From positions 1 through 64,000 of the forward strand of contig JAMXLF010000071.1 of the NCBI GenBank assembly GCA_024281055.1: a stretch of DNA of 64,000 nt, given 5' to 3'. This document shows, one piece after another, positions 43,212 through 50,522 of this stretch. Source of the stretch: Geobacteraceae bacterium. GTDB lineage: Bacteria; Desulfobacterota; Desulfuromonadia; Geobacterales; Geobacteraceae. The first letter of the stretch is position 1. Every line of letters starts with the position of its first letter. The translations under genes and the position numbers were made by a program. The notes under the pieces are model-generated. The model ran no database searches. It was not told the DNA's origin and was given only the letters and a program-made list of their open reading frames with translations.

Positions 43212-43844
43212 ATGCGAAAGCTGATTTTTGCTCTGGTTTTTGCCGTTTCTTTTTCTTCGGTCTCTTTCGCCGCCGATTGCGGCATTGCTCTCTTCGAGCC
43301 GAGCTACGGCATATTCGCCCATGAAGGCGGCTGGCAGAACAGCAGAAACGACGGCGGCAACTGGTCTTCCGGCAAGGTGGGAGTCGGGCATCTTTGTGGC
43401 GGCACCAAATACGGGCTGGCCTGTGCCTACCATCCGAATCTAGACATTCGCAATCTGACCAAAGATGCGGCAGCGCACGAATACCAACAGAACGAATGCC
43501 GGGCAATCCGGATCAAGGATCTTCTGGGCCAGCGCGATCCAACCTTGCTGCTCGATCTGGCCGTCAACATGGGAAGCGGCACGGCGAATCGGATGTTCCA
43601 TAAGGCCCGCAACGCCTGCAAGGGGGAGAAATCAGATCCGGACGTGTCGATCTCTACCGAGCTGAGTGATGACGATGTCGCCTGGTACAACGCTTTTACC
43701 GCAGAGTTCAATCACCGCAAGCAATTCCTTTTCGCTCTGGCCCTTGCCGGCATCGATCGCTACACCGATATCGTCGAATCCAATCCGAAGAAAGCCCAAT
43801 GGCTGCTCGGCTGGATCGTCCGCGTCAACCCGCTCAATGACTGA
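43212..43844 (+). CDS. Endolysin, GH108-like muramidase with signal sequence
   Basis: 210 residues from ATG 43212. The N-terminal hydrophobic export signal (RKLIFALVFAVSFSSVSFA) is followed by a lysozyme-like domain. FAHEGGW supplies the catalytic Glu38, and the pattern continues GGTKYGLACAYHP, DAAAHEYQQNEC and LLLDLAVNMGSGTANRM, as in the GH108 N-acetylmuramidase family. It should cleave peptidoglycan at the end of the lytic cycle. The signal may be cleaved or act as a signal-anchor. The holin follows 22 nt later. Confidence 0.85.
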   Translation: MRKLIFALVFAVSFSSVSFAADCGIALFEPSYGIFAHEGGWQNSRNDGGNWSSGKVGVGHLCGGTKYGLACAYHPNLDIRNLTKDAAAHEYQQNECRAIRIKDLLGQRDPTLLLDLAVNMGSGTANRMFHKARNACKGEKSDPDVSISTELSDDDVAWYNAFTAEFNHRKQFLFALALAGIDRYTDIVESNPKKAQWLLGWIVRVNPLND

Positions 43845-43866
43845 GCCAACCATAGGAGGTATCACG

Positions 43867-44379
43867 ATGAAACGTCTTCAGCTTCTTGTTAACACGCTTA
43901 TCTTGTTTGCCCTCGCCCTGGTCTTTACCATCACGGCCTTCGCCGCTGACGCCGCCCCGGCCGCATCGAGCGGTATCATGGCCGGCTTTCTGAACGGCAC
44001 GGTCTTTCCGCTGGTCGGCGCACTGCTCCTCGGCCTGCTCACCTATGGTCTGAGACTCTTTGCCACCAAGTACAAGCTGCAGATCCTCGCCGACAATAAC
44101 GACATGCTTATGAAGCTGGCCGCCCAGGGCATCGCCTTTGCCGAGGAAAAGGCCGCCACCTACGCCGACACCAAGGTGCCGCTTAACGGTAATGACAAGA
44201 TGACCCACGCGGTATCGTACATCCTCAAGGCCATGCCGAAACTGACCCCCGAGCAGGCCCAGGACGCCGTGCATGCCGTTCTCGCCATAATCCCGGGTAC
44301 GGGTGCCACCGGCGCGAATTCCTTTGTCCCGGCCGCACCGGCTGCCCCGGCTGCACCGGCCACGCCTCCGGCGGTCTGA
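43867..44379 (+). CDS. Holin of the LLH type
   Basis: 170 residues from ATG 43867 (GGAGGTATC upstream). An N-terminal hydrophobic segment or signal (LNLILFALALVFTITAFA-like) and a second transmembrane helix (FPLVGALLLGLLTYGLRLF) precede YKLQILADNNDMLMKLAAQG and a long helix, the layout of the LLH holin family. The C-terminus is an Ala/Pro-rich tail. It should time lysis in the inner membrane. Confidence 0.75.
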   Translation: MKRLQLLVNTLILFALALVFTITAFAADAAPAASSGIMAGFLNGTVFPLVGALLLGLLTYGLRLFATKYKLQILADNNDMLMKLAAQGIAFAEEKAATYADTKVPLNGNDKMTHAVSYILKAMPKLTPEQAQDAVHAVLAIIPGTGATGANSFVPAAPAAPAAPATPPAV

Positions 44380-44380
44380 C

Positions 44381-44602
44381 ATGGCGGCCGGGGCTTTGTC
44401 ATCCATTCTGGCGATCCTGGCCTACCTTGTCCCGTTCATCGTCGACGCACTGAAGAAGTACCAGGTCACCACCCAGGGGGGGAATCACGATGCCAACATC
44501 CAGGAATTTCGCAAGAGCCTTGCTCAGAATGATCGTGTCGGCATTGCTGCTCGCCTCGCTGATCAGCACGACCGGGTGCGCGCGGCGCTACGTGGCCGTT
44601 GA
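44381..44602 (+). CDS. Small membrane protein, possible inner-membrane spanin
   Basis: 73 residues starting directly after the holin stop. One N-terminal transmembrane helix (LSSILAILAYLVPFIVDAL) is followed by a polar helix. A lipoprotein gene starts inside it in another frame and runs past its end, the arrangement of Rz/Rz1 pairs. The periplasmic part is short for an i-spanin. Confidence 0.5.
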   Translation: MAAGALSSILAILAYLVPFIVDALKKYQVTTQGGNHDANIQEFRKSLAQNDRVGIAARLADQHDRVRAALRGR

Positions 44603-44702
44603 CGCAGGCGCCCCGGCCAATGCTACCCAGGGCGACCTGGACCGCTGCTTTCAGGACAATGAACTGCTGCTGCAACGTCTGGAATCGTGCGGCTGTAAAT
44701 AA
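44490..44702 (+). CDS. Small lipoprotein, possible outer-membrane spanin (Rz1-like)
   Basis: 70 residues in a different frame from the overlapping gene 44381-44602. The signal sequence ends in a lipobox, LLASLISTTGC, with the acylated Cys near residue 30. The mature part is short with two further Cys near the end. Position and overlap suggest an o-spanin, though the usual Pro-rich stretch is missing. Confidence 0.55.
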   Translation: MPTSRNFARALLRMIVSALLLASLISTTGCARRYVAVDAGAPANATQGDLDRCFQDNELLLQRLESCGCK

Positions 44703-44723
44703 CATGCAATGACGGAGGACTTC

Positions 44724-45104
44724 TTGACCCCGACCGACCTTCAAGCCCTTAACGCCGTAGTCGCCATTCTCGGCGCCGTGAAGACCATGCCGCTCGGCAC
44801 GCTGGCCATCATCCTGGCCTTCGGTCCCGACATCCTGCTGATCATCTTCTTCTGGATGCAGACCCGGAAGCTGGAGCAGATCGTCCGGGAGAATGAGAAG
44901 CGGTTCGAATCGGTGGTGAAGATGTACGAGTCGAACGTGGAGCTGGTGAAGGATTACCAACAGATGACCCGCGAGCAGCAGCGGCTTGCCGGCGACCTGG
45001 CCGGGATCATCACCCTGAACACCCAGGCACAGACGCACCTGATCGACGCCATCAAGAACAACACATTCTGCCCGCGGGTGCGGGAACTGTCGGGGGGGAA
45101 ATAA
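44724..45104 (+). CDS. Membrane-anchored coiled-coil phage protein
   Basis: 126 residues from TTG 44724, preferred because GGAGG (44713-44717) lies 6-7 nt before it, whereas ATG 44709 has no site. A transmembrane segment (TLAIILAFGPDILLIIFFWM) is followed by a long charged coiled coil (KLEQIVRENEKRFESVVKMY...). The build resembles DUF2730-type proteins of Mu-like phages or an i-spanin. It overlaps the next gene by 1 bp. Confidence 0.65.
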   Translation: MTPTDLQALNAVVAILGAVKTMPLGTLAIILAFGPDILLIIFFWMQTRKLEQIVRENEKRFESVVKMYESNVELVKDYQQMTREQQRLAGDLAGIITLNTQAQTHLIDAIKNNTFCPRVRELSGGK

Positions 45105-45349
45105 TGAGCCTGGAACGCGCCGCCATGCGGGGGAGATTGTCCGAGGCAAAGGAGAAGCGGGAGCGGCTTCGCTTCCGGATCAAGGGAGAGGCGGACGCCA
45201 TCCGCGCCAAGCTCAACACGGTTTTGACGCCGCCCGATGACCTGGACGTGCCGGTGATCGACGAGCAGTGGGACCAGTTGAAATCCGCTTGGGCGGAGCT
45301 GGCTGTGGTGAACGGTGAAATCGCACGGCTTGAGGAGGCGCTCAGGTAA
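45104..45349 (+). CDS. Small helical phage protein
   Basis: 81 residues, two long helices (MRGRLSEAKEKRERLRFRIK and WDQLKSAWAELAVVNGEIAR). In Mu-like gene orders a small protein sits here before the terminase genes. It overlaps both neighbours by 1 bp. Confidence 0.6.
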   Translation: MSLERAAMRGRLSEAKEKRERLRFRIKGEADAIRAKLNTVLTPPDDLDVPVIDEQWDQLKSAWAELAVVNGEIARLEEALR

Positions 45350-45813
45350 TGGCGGCCAAGGGTGACAGGGAACGGCTGGAGCCGGTCGCGAAGATGATGT
45401 ACTGCGACGGCCGGAGCCTCACCGCCATCGAGGAGACCCTGGGCGTTTCCCGCCAGAGTCTCACCGAGTGGAAGGAGTGGGGCGGCTGGGACGCGGCAAA
45501 GGCGGCCAAGGACAACTATGAGGCGCAGCTCCTCACCGCCCGTGACACCATCATGGTGCGGATCACCGAAGCGCCCCTCCAGGCTGCCACCCATATCGAC
45601 ACCCTGGCCAAGATCGACGCCATCCTCGACCGCCGGGCAAAAGCGGCCCGGGAAGCGACCGAGGCGATCGCGAAGCAGAAGGGGGAGATGTTTCTCGCCG
45701 TGGTGCGGGATCTGATCGAGTTCAGTCGGATCGGGGCGCCCGATCTCTGCTCGGCGCTCCAGGAGCACTTTGACGATCTGACGCAGTATGGACGGGAGAA
45801 GTATGCCGCCTAG
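45349..45813 (+). CDS. Terminase small subunit-like (DUF1804-type)
   Basis: 154 residues. The N-terminal HTH (MMYCDGRSLTAIEETLGVSR, then SLTEWKEWGGWDAAKA) has the DUF1804/Mu gp27 pattern, followed by a helical oligomerisation region. It should recognise phage DNA for packaging and hand it to the large subunit, whose gene begins inside its last codons. Confidence 0.75.
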   Translation: MAAKGDRERLEPVAKMMYCDGRSLTAIEETLGVSRQSLTEWKEWGGWDAAKAAKDNYEAQLLTARDTIMVRITEAPLQAATHIDTLAKIDAILDRRAKAAREATEAIAKQKGEMFLAVVRDLIEFSRIGAPDLCSALQEHFDDLTQYGREKYAA

Positions 45814-47500
45814 CACCGCCAGAATGAGGGCTTGGGATCGACAGATCGAGGAGCTGCGCCAGCTGGTGGTGGCCTCGACAAAGCCGTTTCCCAATGACTC
45901 GAAGGCGCAGAAAGAACGGAAGCGACGGGCTTCGGAAGACCCCGAGTTTTTCGGGCGGACCTACCTCCCTCACTACTTCGACCGGCCGTCGAGCCGGCTG
46001 CACAAGTACCTGGCAAAGAAGTTCAAGGATCTGATCTTCCGCGCCATTGAGACGGGCGAGACTGGCAAGTCCGCCGACGGGGCGCCCCGCGGCAATGCCA
46101 AGAGCACGTGGGCAAACCTTCTTCTCCCGCTCTGGTGCATCGCCTTCAAGTACCGGCGGTTCATTCTCCAGGTATCCGACACCGCCTCCCAGGCCGAGGC
46201 GTTCATCGAGTGCATCAAGATCGAGCTGGAGTGCAACGAGCGGCTTGCCCAGGACTTCCCTGAATTGTGCGGCGCCGGTCCGACCTGGCGGGCGCGCAAA
46301 ATCGTAACGCGCAACGGCGTCCAGGTCCACGCGGCAGGCGCCGGACAGTCGTTACGCGGTTTCCGCCGCGGCAAGGACCGTCCCGATCTCGTCATCGGCG
46401 ATGACCTTGAGAATGACGAGGACGTGCTTTCTGAGGACTTGCGGGGCAAGCTGGAGAACTGGTTCTTCAAGGCCCTCACCAAACTCGGCCGACCGGGGTG
46501 CGTTTATATCGTGGTAGGTACCGTGCTCCACGACGAAGGGCTGCTGCAAACGCTCCTCAATCGACCTGGGTGGCTCGGCAAGAAGTTTCAGGCGGTCATT
46601 CGCTGGTCTCCGGCGGAGAAGCTGTGGCAGAAGTGGGAAGAGATCTTCTGCGACATCTCCATCGGCAAGGAGGAAGCGGTAGCTGCTGCCGACAGCTACT
46701 TCGAGCAGAACCGGGAGACGATGCTCGCCGGTACCGAAGTGCTGTGGCCCGAGGAGGAGTCGTACTACTACCTGATGAAGGTCCGGGTGGAAGACGGCGA
46801 CCTCGCCTTCCAGAGCGAAAAGCAGAACAACCCGGTCGACCCGAAGAACGCCATCTTCCTGGAGGAGTGGATCCAGTATTACGACGAAGAGGACATCGAC
46901 CTTTCCGACACCAAGCACGGCTGCGCCATAGACCCGTCCCTGGGCAAGCAGTCGAAGAAGGCCGACCCCTCCGCGATTCTCGGCGGCAGGATGAAGAGTG
47001 GCATCATCTACCTGACCGTGGCTGACATCGAGAAGCGCCACCCGGACAAGATCACCACCGACACGCTGGACTACCACGCGCGGGACCCCTTTGACGAGGT
47101 GGACATCGAGGAGGTCCAGTTCCAGGAGCTGTTCAAGCAGCAGTTTGAGAGCGAGGCGCATAATCGCGGCCTTACCGTAGTGGTGAAAGGGGTCCGCCCC
47201 GACAAGGACAAAGACCTGCGTATCCAGTCTCTCCAGCCGTGGATAAAGAACGGCTGGATCAGGTTCAAGCGTCACGGCATGGGGACACTGATCAGGCATC
47301 TCCTGAACTTCCGGCTGCGCAACAAGGGTGGCCATGACGACGGCCCGGACGCGTTGGAGATGCTGAAGAAGCTCCTGGAGGGCGGGTTGGTCAAGGCCGC
47401 ATGCGCCAAGCCCGCGGCGGAGGAAACGGAAGGTCGCCCCGAAACGGGGCTGCGGATGGGCAGGCTGGGCAGGTTATTCAAAGGGAGGCGCGCTGCGTGA
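45803..47500 (+). CDS. Terminase large subunit
   Basis: 565 residues from ATG 45803 (GGGAG upstream). ATPase domain: adenine-binding region near GRTYLPHYF, atypical Walker A APRGNAKST, and Walker B DLVIGDD followed by acidic residues. C-terminal RNase-H-like nuclease with CAIDPSLGK and HDDGPDALEML. It translocates and cuts DNA at the portal. It resembles the phage terminase C-terminal family seen in Mu-like and other tailed phages. Confidence 0.88.
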   Translation: MPPSTARMRAWDRQIEELRQLVVASTKPFPNDSKAQKERKRRASEDPEFFGRTYLPHYFDRPSSRLHKYLAKKFKDLIFRAIETGETGKSADGAPRGNAKSTWANLLLPLWCIAFKYRRFILQVSDTASQAEAFIECIKIELECNERLAQDFPELCGAGPTWRARKIVTRNGVQVHAAGAGQSLRGFRRGKDRPDLVIGDDLENDEDVLSEDLRGKLENWFFKALTKLGRPGCVYIVVGTVLHDEGLLQTLLNRPGWLGKKFQAVIRWSPAEKLWQKWEEIFCDISIGKEEAVAAADSYFEQNRETMLAGTEVLWPEEESYYYLMKVRVEDGDLAFQSEKQNNPVDPKNAIFLEEWIQYYDEEDIDLSDTKHGCAIDPSLGKQSKKADPSAILGGRMKSGIIYLTVADIEKRHPDKITTDTLDYHARDPFDEVDIEEVQFQELFKQQFESEAHNRGLTVVVKGVRPDKDKDLRIQSLQPWIKNGWIRFKRHGMGTLIRHLLNFRLRNKGGHDDGPDALEMLKKLLEGGLVKAACAKPAAEETEGRPETGLRMGRLGRLFKGRRAA

Positions 47501-49008
47501 GCATCAAAGACCGATTGATAAATGCTTTTCTTGGCGATCGCATCCAGGCGGCAGCCGAACAGCGGATACCGGCAATGCTCCCCGCCCTGGTCGAAGCCGA
47601 GGTGGTGAAGCGCCTGCCGGCCGCTTCCGCCGGGGTCGAGGTGGACACGCAATGGCGGCGCCTGTCGGGCAATTCCATGCGAGAGCTGCCGATCGCCGAG
47701 TGGGCGCGCCAGGTTGAGGTCTGTTACTGGCTCTGGAAACTGAATCCCCTGGGCAACTGGCTGATCGAGACGCTCACCTATTTCGTGACCGGCCAGGGCT
47801 TCACCTACACGGCTGATGATCCGGACGTAAAGGCGCTGATCGACAGCTTCTGGAAAGACCCGATCAATAACCTGGACCTCAAGCTGGAAGACAAGGTGCG
47901 CGAGCTGTCAATCTTCGGCGTCCAGTGCTGGCCTGTCTTCAAGGGCGAGCAGACCGGCCGCATCCGCCTCGGCATGGTCGACCCGGCCCAGATCCAGCAG
48001 ATCTATACCGACCCGCAGAACGCCGAGCTGCAGATCGGGGTGAAGATCGCCAATATCCATACGGGCACAATCAGGCTTCTGAAGACGATCCTGGAAGAAG
48101 AATCGGACTCGGTCATGAGTGAGGACGCCCGGCAGCTGCGGGAGACCTTCACGGACGGCGAGTGCTTCCTCTTCAGCATCAACCGCGTTTCCAACGACCC
48201 CTGGGGCACCTCCGATATCTTCGTCCTGGCGGACTGGCTCGATGAGTACGAGGACTTCATCTACAACTACAACCTGAAGGCCCGCAAGCAAAACGCCTAT
48301 ATCTGGGACGTAAAGGTCGACGGGGCTAGTGATGAGGAATGCCAGGCCATAGCTAACAAATACCCGACCCAGGGTGATGGCGCGCTGAGAGTCCACAACG
48401 AAAAAGTCACGTGGACAGCGGAGGCCCCCAACCTCCAGGCGATTGAGATCAAGGAAGCAGCCTCGGTCTTCCGCAACCACATCCTGGGCAACAAGAACAT
48501 GCCCGAGCAGTGGTACGGCGGCGGCGGCAACGTGAACCGTTCCACGGCCGCGGAATCAAACGAGCCGATCCTCGCCTTCATCCGCAGCCGGCAGAACCGC
48601 GTCAAGGCGATGCTGAAGCAGATCATCACCTATGCCATCCGCAGCGCCCTGGACGCCCGCTACCTGACCGTGCCCGAGGAAGAGGCATTCAAGTTCGATA
48701 TTCAGATCCCCGAGTCGACCAACAAGGACCTGGGGAAAATCTCCCAGGCGGTGCAGCAGATCGTCGCGGCCATCGTTGCCGGCGCCAGCCAGGGATGGAT
48801 CGATCAGCTGACCGCGACCAAGCTGTTTGCCTTCGTCATCGAGATGATCGGGTTCAGTATCGACGCCGACGCCATGCTGGAGAACGAATCCGGTGCCCAG
48901 GATTACCCCGGAAAAGGGAAATCGGGACCGGAAATTCCAAAAACACCAAAATCGCCCGCTGTTGCGTCAGGGTCCGAAAATGGGCCAGGACAACCCGGAA
49001 TTGATTGA
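47497..49008 (+). CDS. Portal protein
   Basis: 503 residues from GTG 47497 (AAGGGAGG upstream), overlapping terminase by 4 bp. LNPLGNWLIETLTYFVTGQG, the clip/stem region FTDGECFLFSINR and NPEQW-like NKNMPEQWYGGGGNVNRSTA are portal features. The C-terminal tail is Pro/Gly rich. It forms the ring through which DNA enters the head. Confidence 0.85.
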   Translation: MSIKDRLINAFLGDRIQAAAEQRIPAMLPALVEAEVVKRLPAASAGVEVDTQWRRLSGNSMRELPIAEWARQVEVCYWLWKLNPLGNWLIETLTYFVTGQGFTYTADDPDVKALIDSFWKDPINNLDLKLEDKVRELSIFGVQCWPVFKGEQTGRIRLGMVDPAQIQQIYTDPQNAELQIGVKIANIHTGTIRLLKTILEEESDSVMSEDARQLRETFTDGECFLFSINRVSNDPWGTSDIFVLADWLDEYEDFIYNYNLKARKQNAYIWDVKVDGASDEECQAIANKYPTQGDGALRVHNEKVTWTAEAPNLQAIEIKEAASVFRNHILGNKNMPEQWYGGGGNVNRSTAAESNEPILAFIRSRQNRVKAMLKQIITYAIRSALDARYLTVPEEEAFKFDIQIPESTNKDLGKISQAVQQIVAAIVAGASQGWIDQLTATKLFAFVIEMIGFSIDADAMLENESGAQDYPGKGKSGPEIPKTPKSPAVASGSENGPGQPGID

Positions 49009-49112
49009 CACGGTGTTATAAACGCGATTTCGGCGTTTGACGACGAAAACGGAAGGGCGGTTCGGGTGAATCCTAAGGTGCAATTCCGATTGATACGAAA
49101 GAGTGACTACTA

Positions 49113-50003
49113 ATGGCCATAAAGGTCACCACCAAAATCAAGGAAATTTTGAAGAAGCGGGACGCGCGGATCCTCTCCGGGACGGAATACGTCCAGGGAC
49201 TGCTCGCCGAGGTGAAGAAAGAGATCCTCGCCGAGCTGGCCGCTACCCCTTCCGACAGCTACAGCGCCTTTTACCTGCGCCAGTCGCTGGCCAGCATCGA
49301 GAAGCACCTGTCCGCTTTCGAGAGCGCCGCCGACCGGGAACTGGGCGCGGGGATCTCTGCTACCTGGCAGGAAGGCGAGGAGATGCTCCCGGCCGTGGCC
49401 CAGGTTGCCGGTGAGTCGGGCATCCGGTCCGGGTTCGGTCAGCTCTCCGGCAACGTGCTCGATACGCTCAAGGAGTTTGCCTTCTCAAGGGTCACCAAAC
49501 TATCGAACTTCGCCTTCACCGAAATCAAGGGGCAGTTGACGCTCGGGATCCTCGGGCAGAAGACTCCGCAGCAGGTGGCCGCCGAGATCGCCGGCAGCCT
49601 CGCCGGGCCGTCCATCTTCAAGACGATCGGCGAGCGGGCCGAGGTGATCACCGGGCTGGAGATGGGGCGGTCCTTCTCCATCGCCAACCAGAAAAGCATG
49701 GAGCAGGCGGCGGACACCCTGCCGGACATGCAGCGGATGTGGCTGCACGCAGGCCACCCGCGGATGCCGCGCCAGGTTCACCTTCTTATGCACGGCCAGG
49801 TGCGCGGCATCGGCAACCCCTTTTACCAGGCGGCGGACGGCACCCCGGTTATGTATCCGCGGGACCCCGGCGCGCCGATCCAGGAAGTTATTCGCTGCGG
49901 CTGTACCCATGTGCCGTATATGGCGAGCTGGGGAGATGCCAAGACGTTCGCTGCAAGCTGGGACCAGGCGCAGTATCAGGCGAGCTATAAAAAGGCAGCA
50001 TAA
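49113..50003 (+). CDS. MuF-like minor head protein
   Basis: 296 residues. A helical N-terminal half leads to the MuF-type C-terminus with WLHAGHPRMPRQVHLLMHGQ and VIRCGCTHVPYM (Cys pair). Proteins of this group sit inside the capsid near the portal and can help head assembly or be ejected with DNA. The 104-nt gap before it contains no gene. Confidence 0.8.
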   Translation: MAIKVTTKIKEILKKRDARILSGTEYVQGLLAEVKKEILAELAATPSDSYSAFYLRQSLASIEKHLSAFESAADRELGAGISATWQEGEEMLPAVAQVAGESGIRSGFGQLSGNVLDTLKEFAFSRVTKLSNFAFTEIKGQLTLGILGQKTPQQVAAEIAGSLAGPSIFKTIGERAEVITGLEMGRSFSIANQKSMEQAADTLPDMQRMWLHAGHPRMPRQVHLLMHGQVRGIGNPFYQAADGTPVMYPRDPGAPIQEVIRCGCTHVPYMASWGDAKTFAASWDQAQYQASYKKAA

Positions 50004-50022
50004 ATCACAAGGAGGTTCACTC

Positions 50023-50505
50023 ATGGCAGGTGAAAAACAGAAGGAAGTTGGAGTGGTCGGCATCACTCTGGAGCAGGTGAAAGAGCTGATCGCCGAAGCG
50101 CTGAAGGGATTGGCGACCGAGGAAGGAGTTAAGATCCTGATCGTCGACGAGAGCAAGAACATCGGAAAGCTGATCGCGGAATCGCTCAAGGGTCTGGTGA
50201 CCGAAGAGCGTGCGCGGGAGATCTTCCAGGAAGAACTCGATGAAACCTTTGTCCTCGGTAAAGAGCTTCACCCGCTTGCCGCTACCATCGGCGTTATCGG
50301 CAAGGAGGAGGAACCTCCCCTCGATCCGGAACACCTGGAAGGGCTGATGTTCCGGGGAAGCCGGCCGAAGAAGACCAATGACGGGACCGTGCATGTCCCC
50401 TTCGAGCGCGCCCTCACTCCTGACGACGTGCACGATTACCGCGATGACGGCACGCACATGGTGATCGTCGCCAAGGACGGCCAGAAGCATCGGGTGAAGA
50501 AATAA
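50023..50505 (+). CDS. Phage protein with helical repeats and a beta domain
   Basis: 160 residues from ATG 50023 with a perfect AAGGAGG. Two related helical stretches (LIAEALKGLATEEGVKI and LIAESLKGLVTEERAREI) form an internal duplication, and a beta-rich C-terminal domain follows (GTHMVIVAKDGQKHRVKK). Probably a head-associated protein. Not recognised further. Confidence 0.6.
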   Translation: MAGEKQKEVGVVGITLEQVKELIAEALKGLATEEGVKILIVDESKNIGKLIAESLKGLVTEERAREIFQEELDETFVLGKELHPLAATIGVIGKEEEPPLDPEHLEGLMFRGSRPKKTNDGTVHVPFERALTPDDVHDYRDDGTHMVIVAKDGQKHRVKK

Positions 50506-50522
50506 ACCGGAGGGGGTGACCC

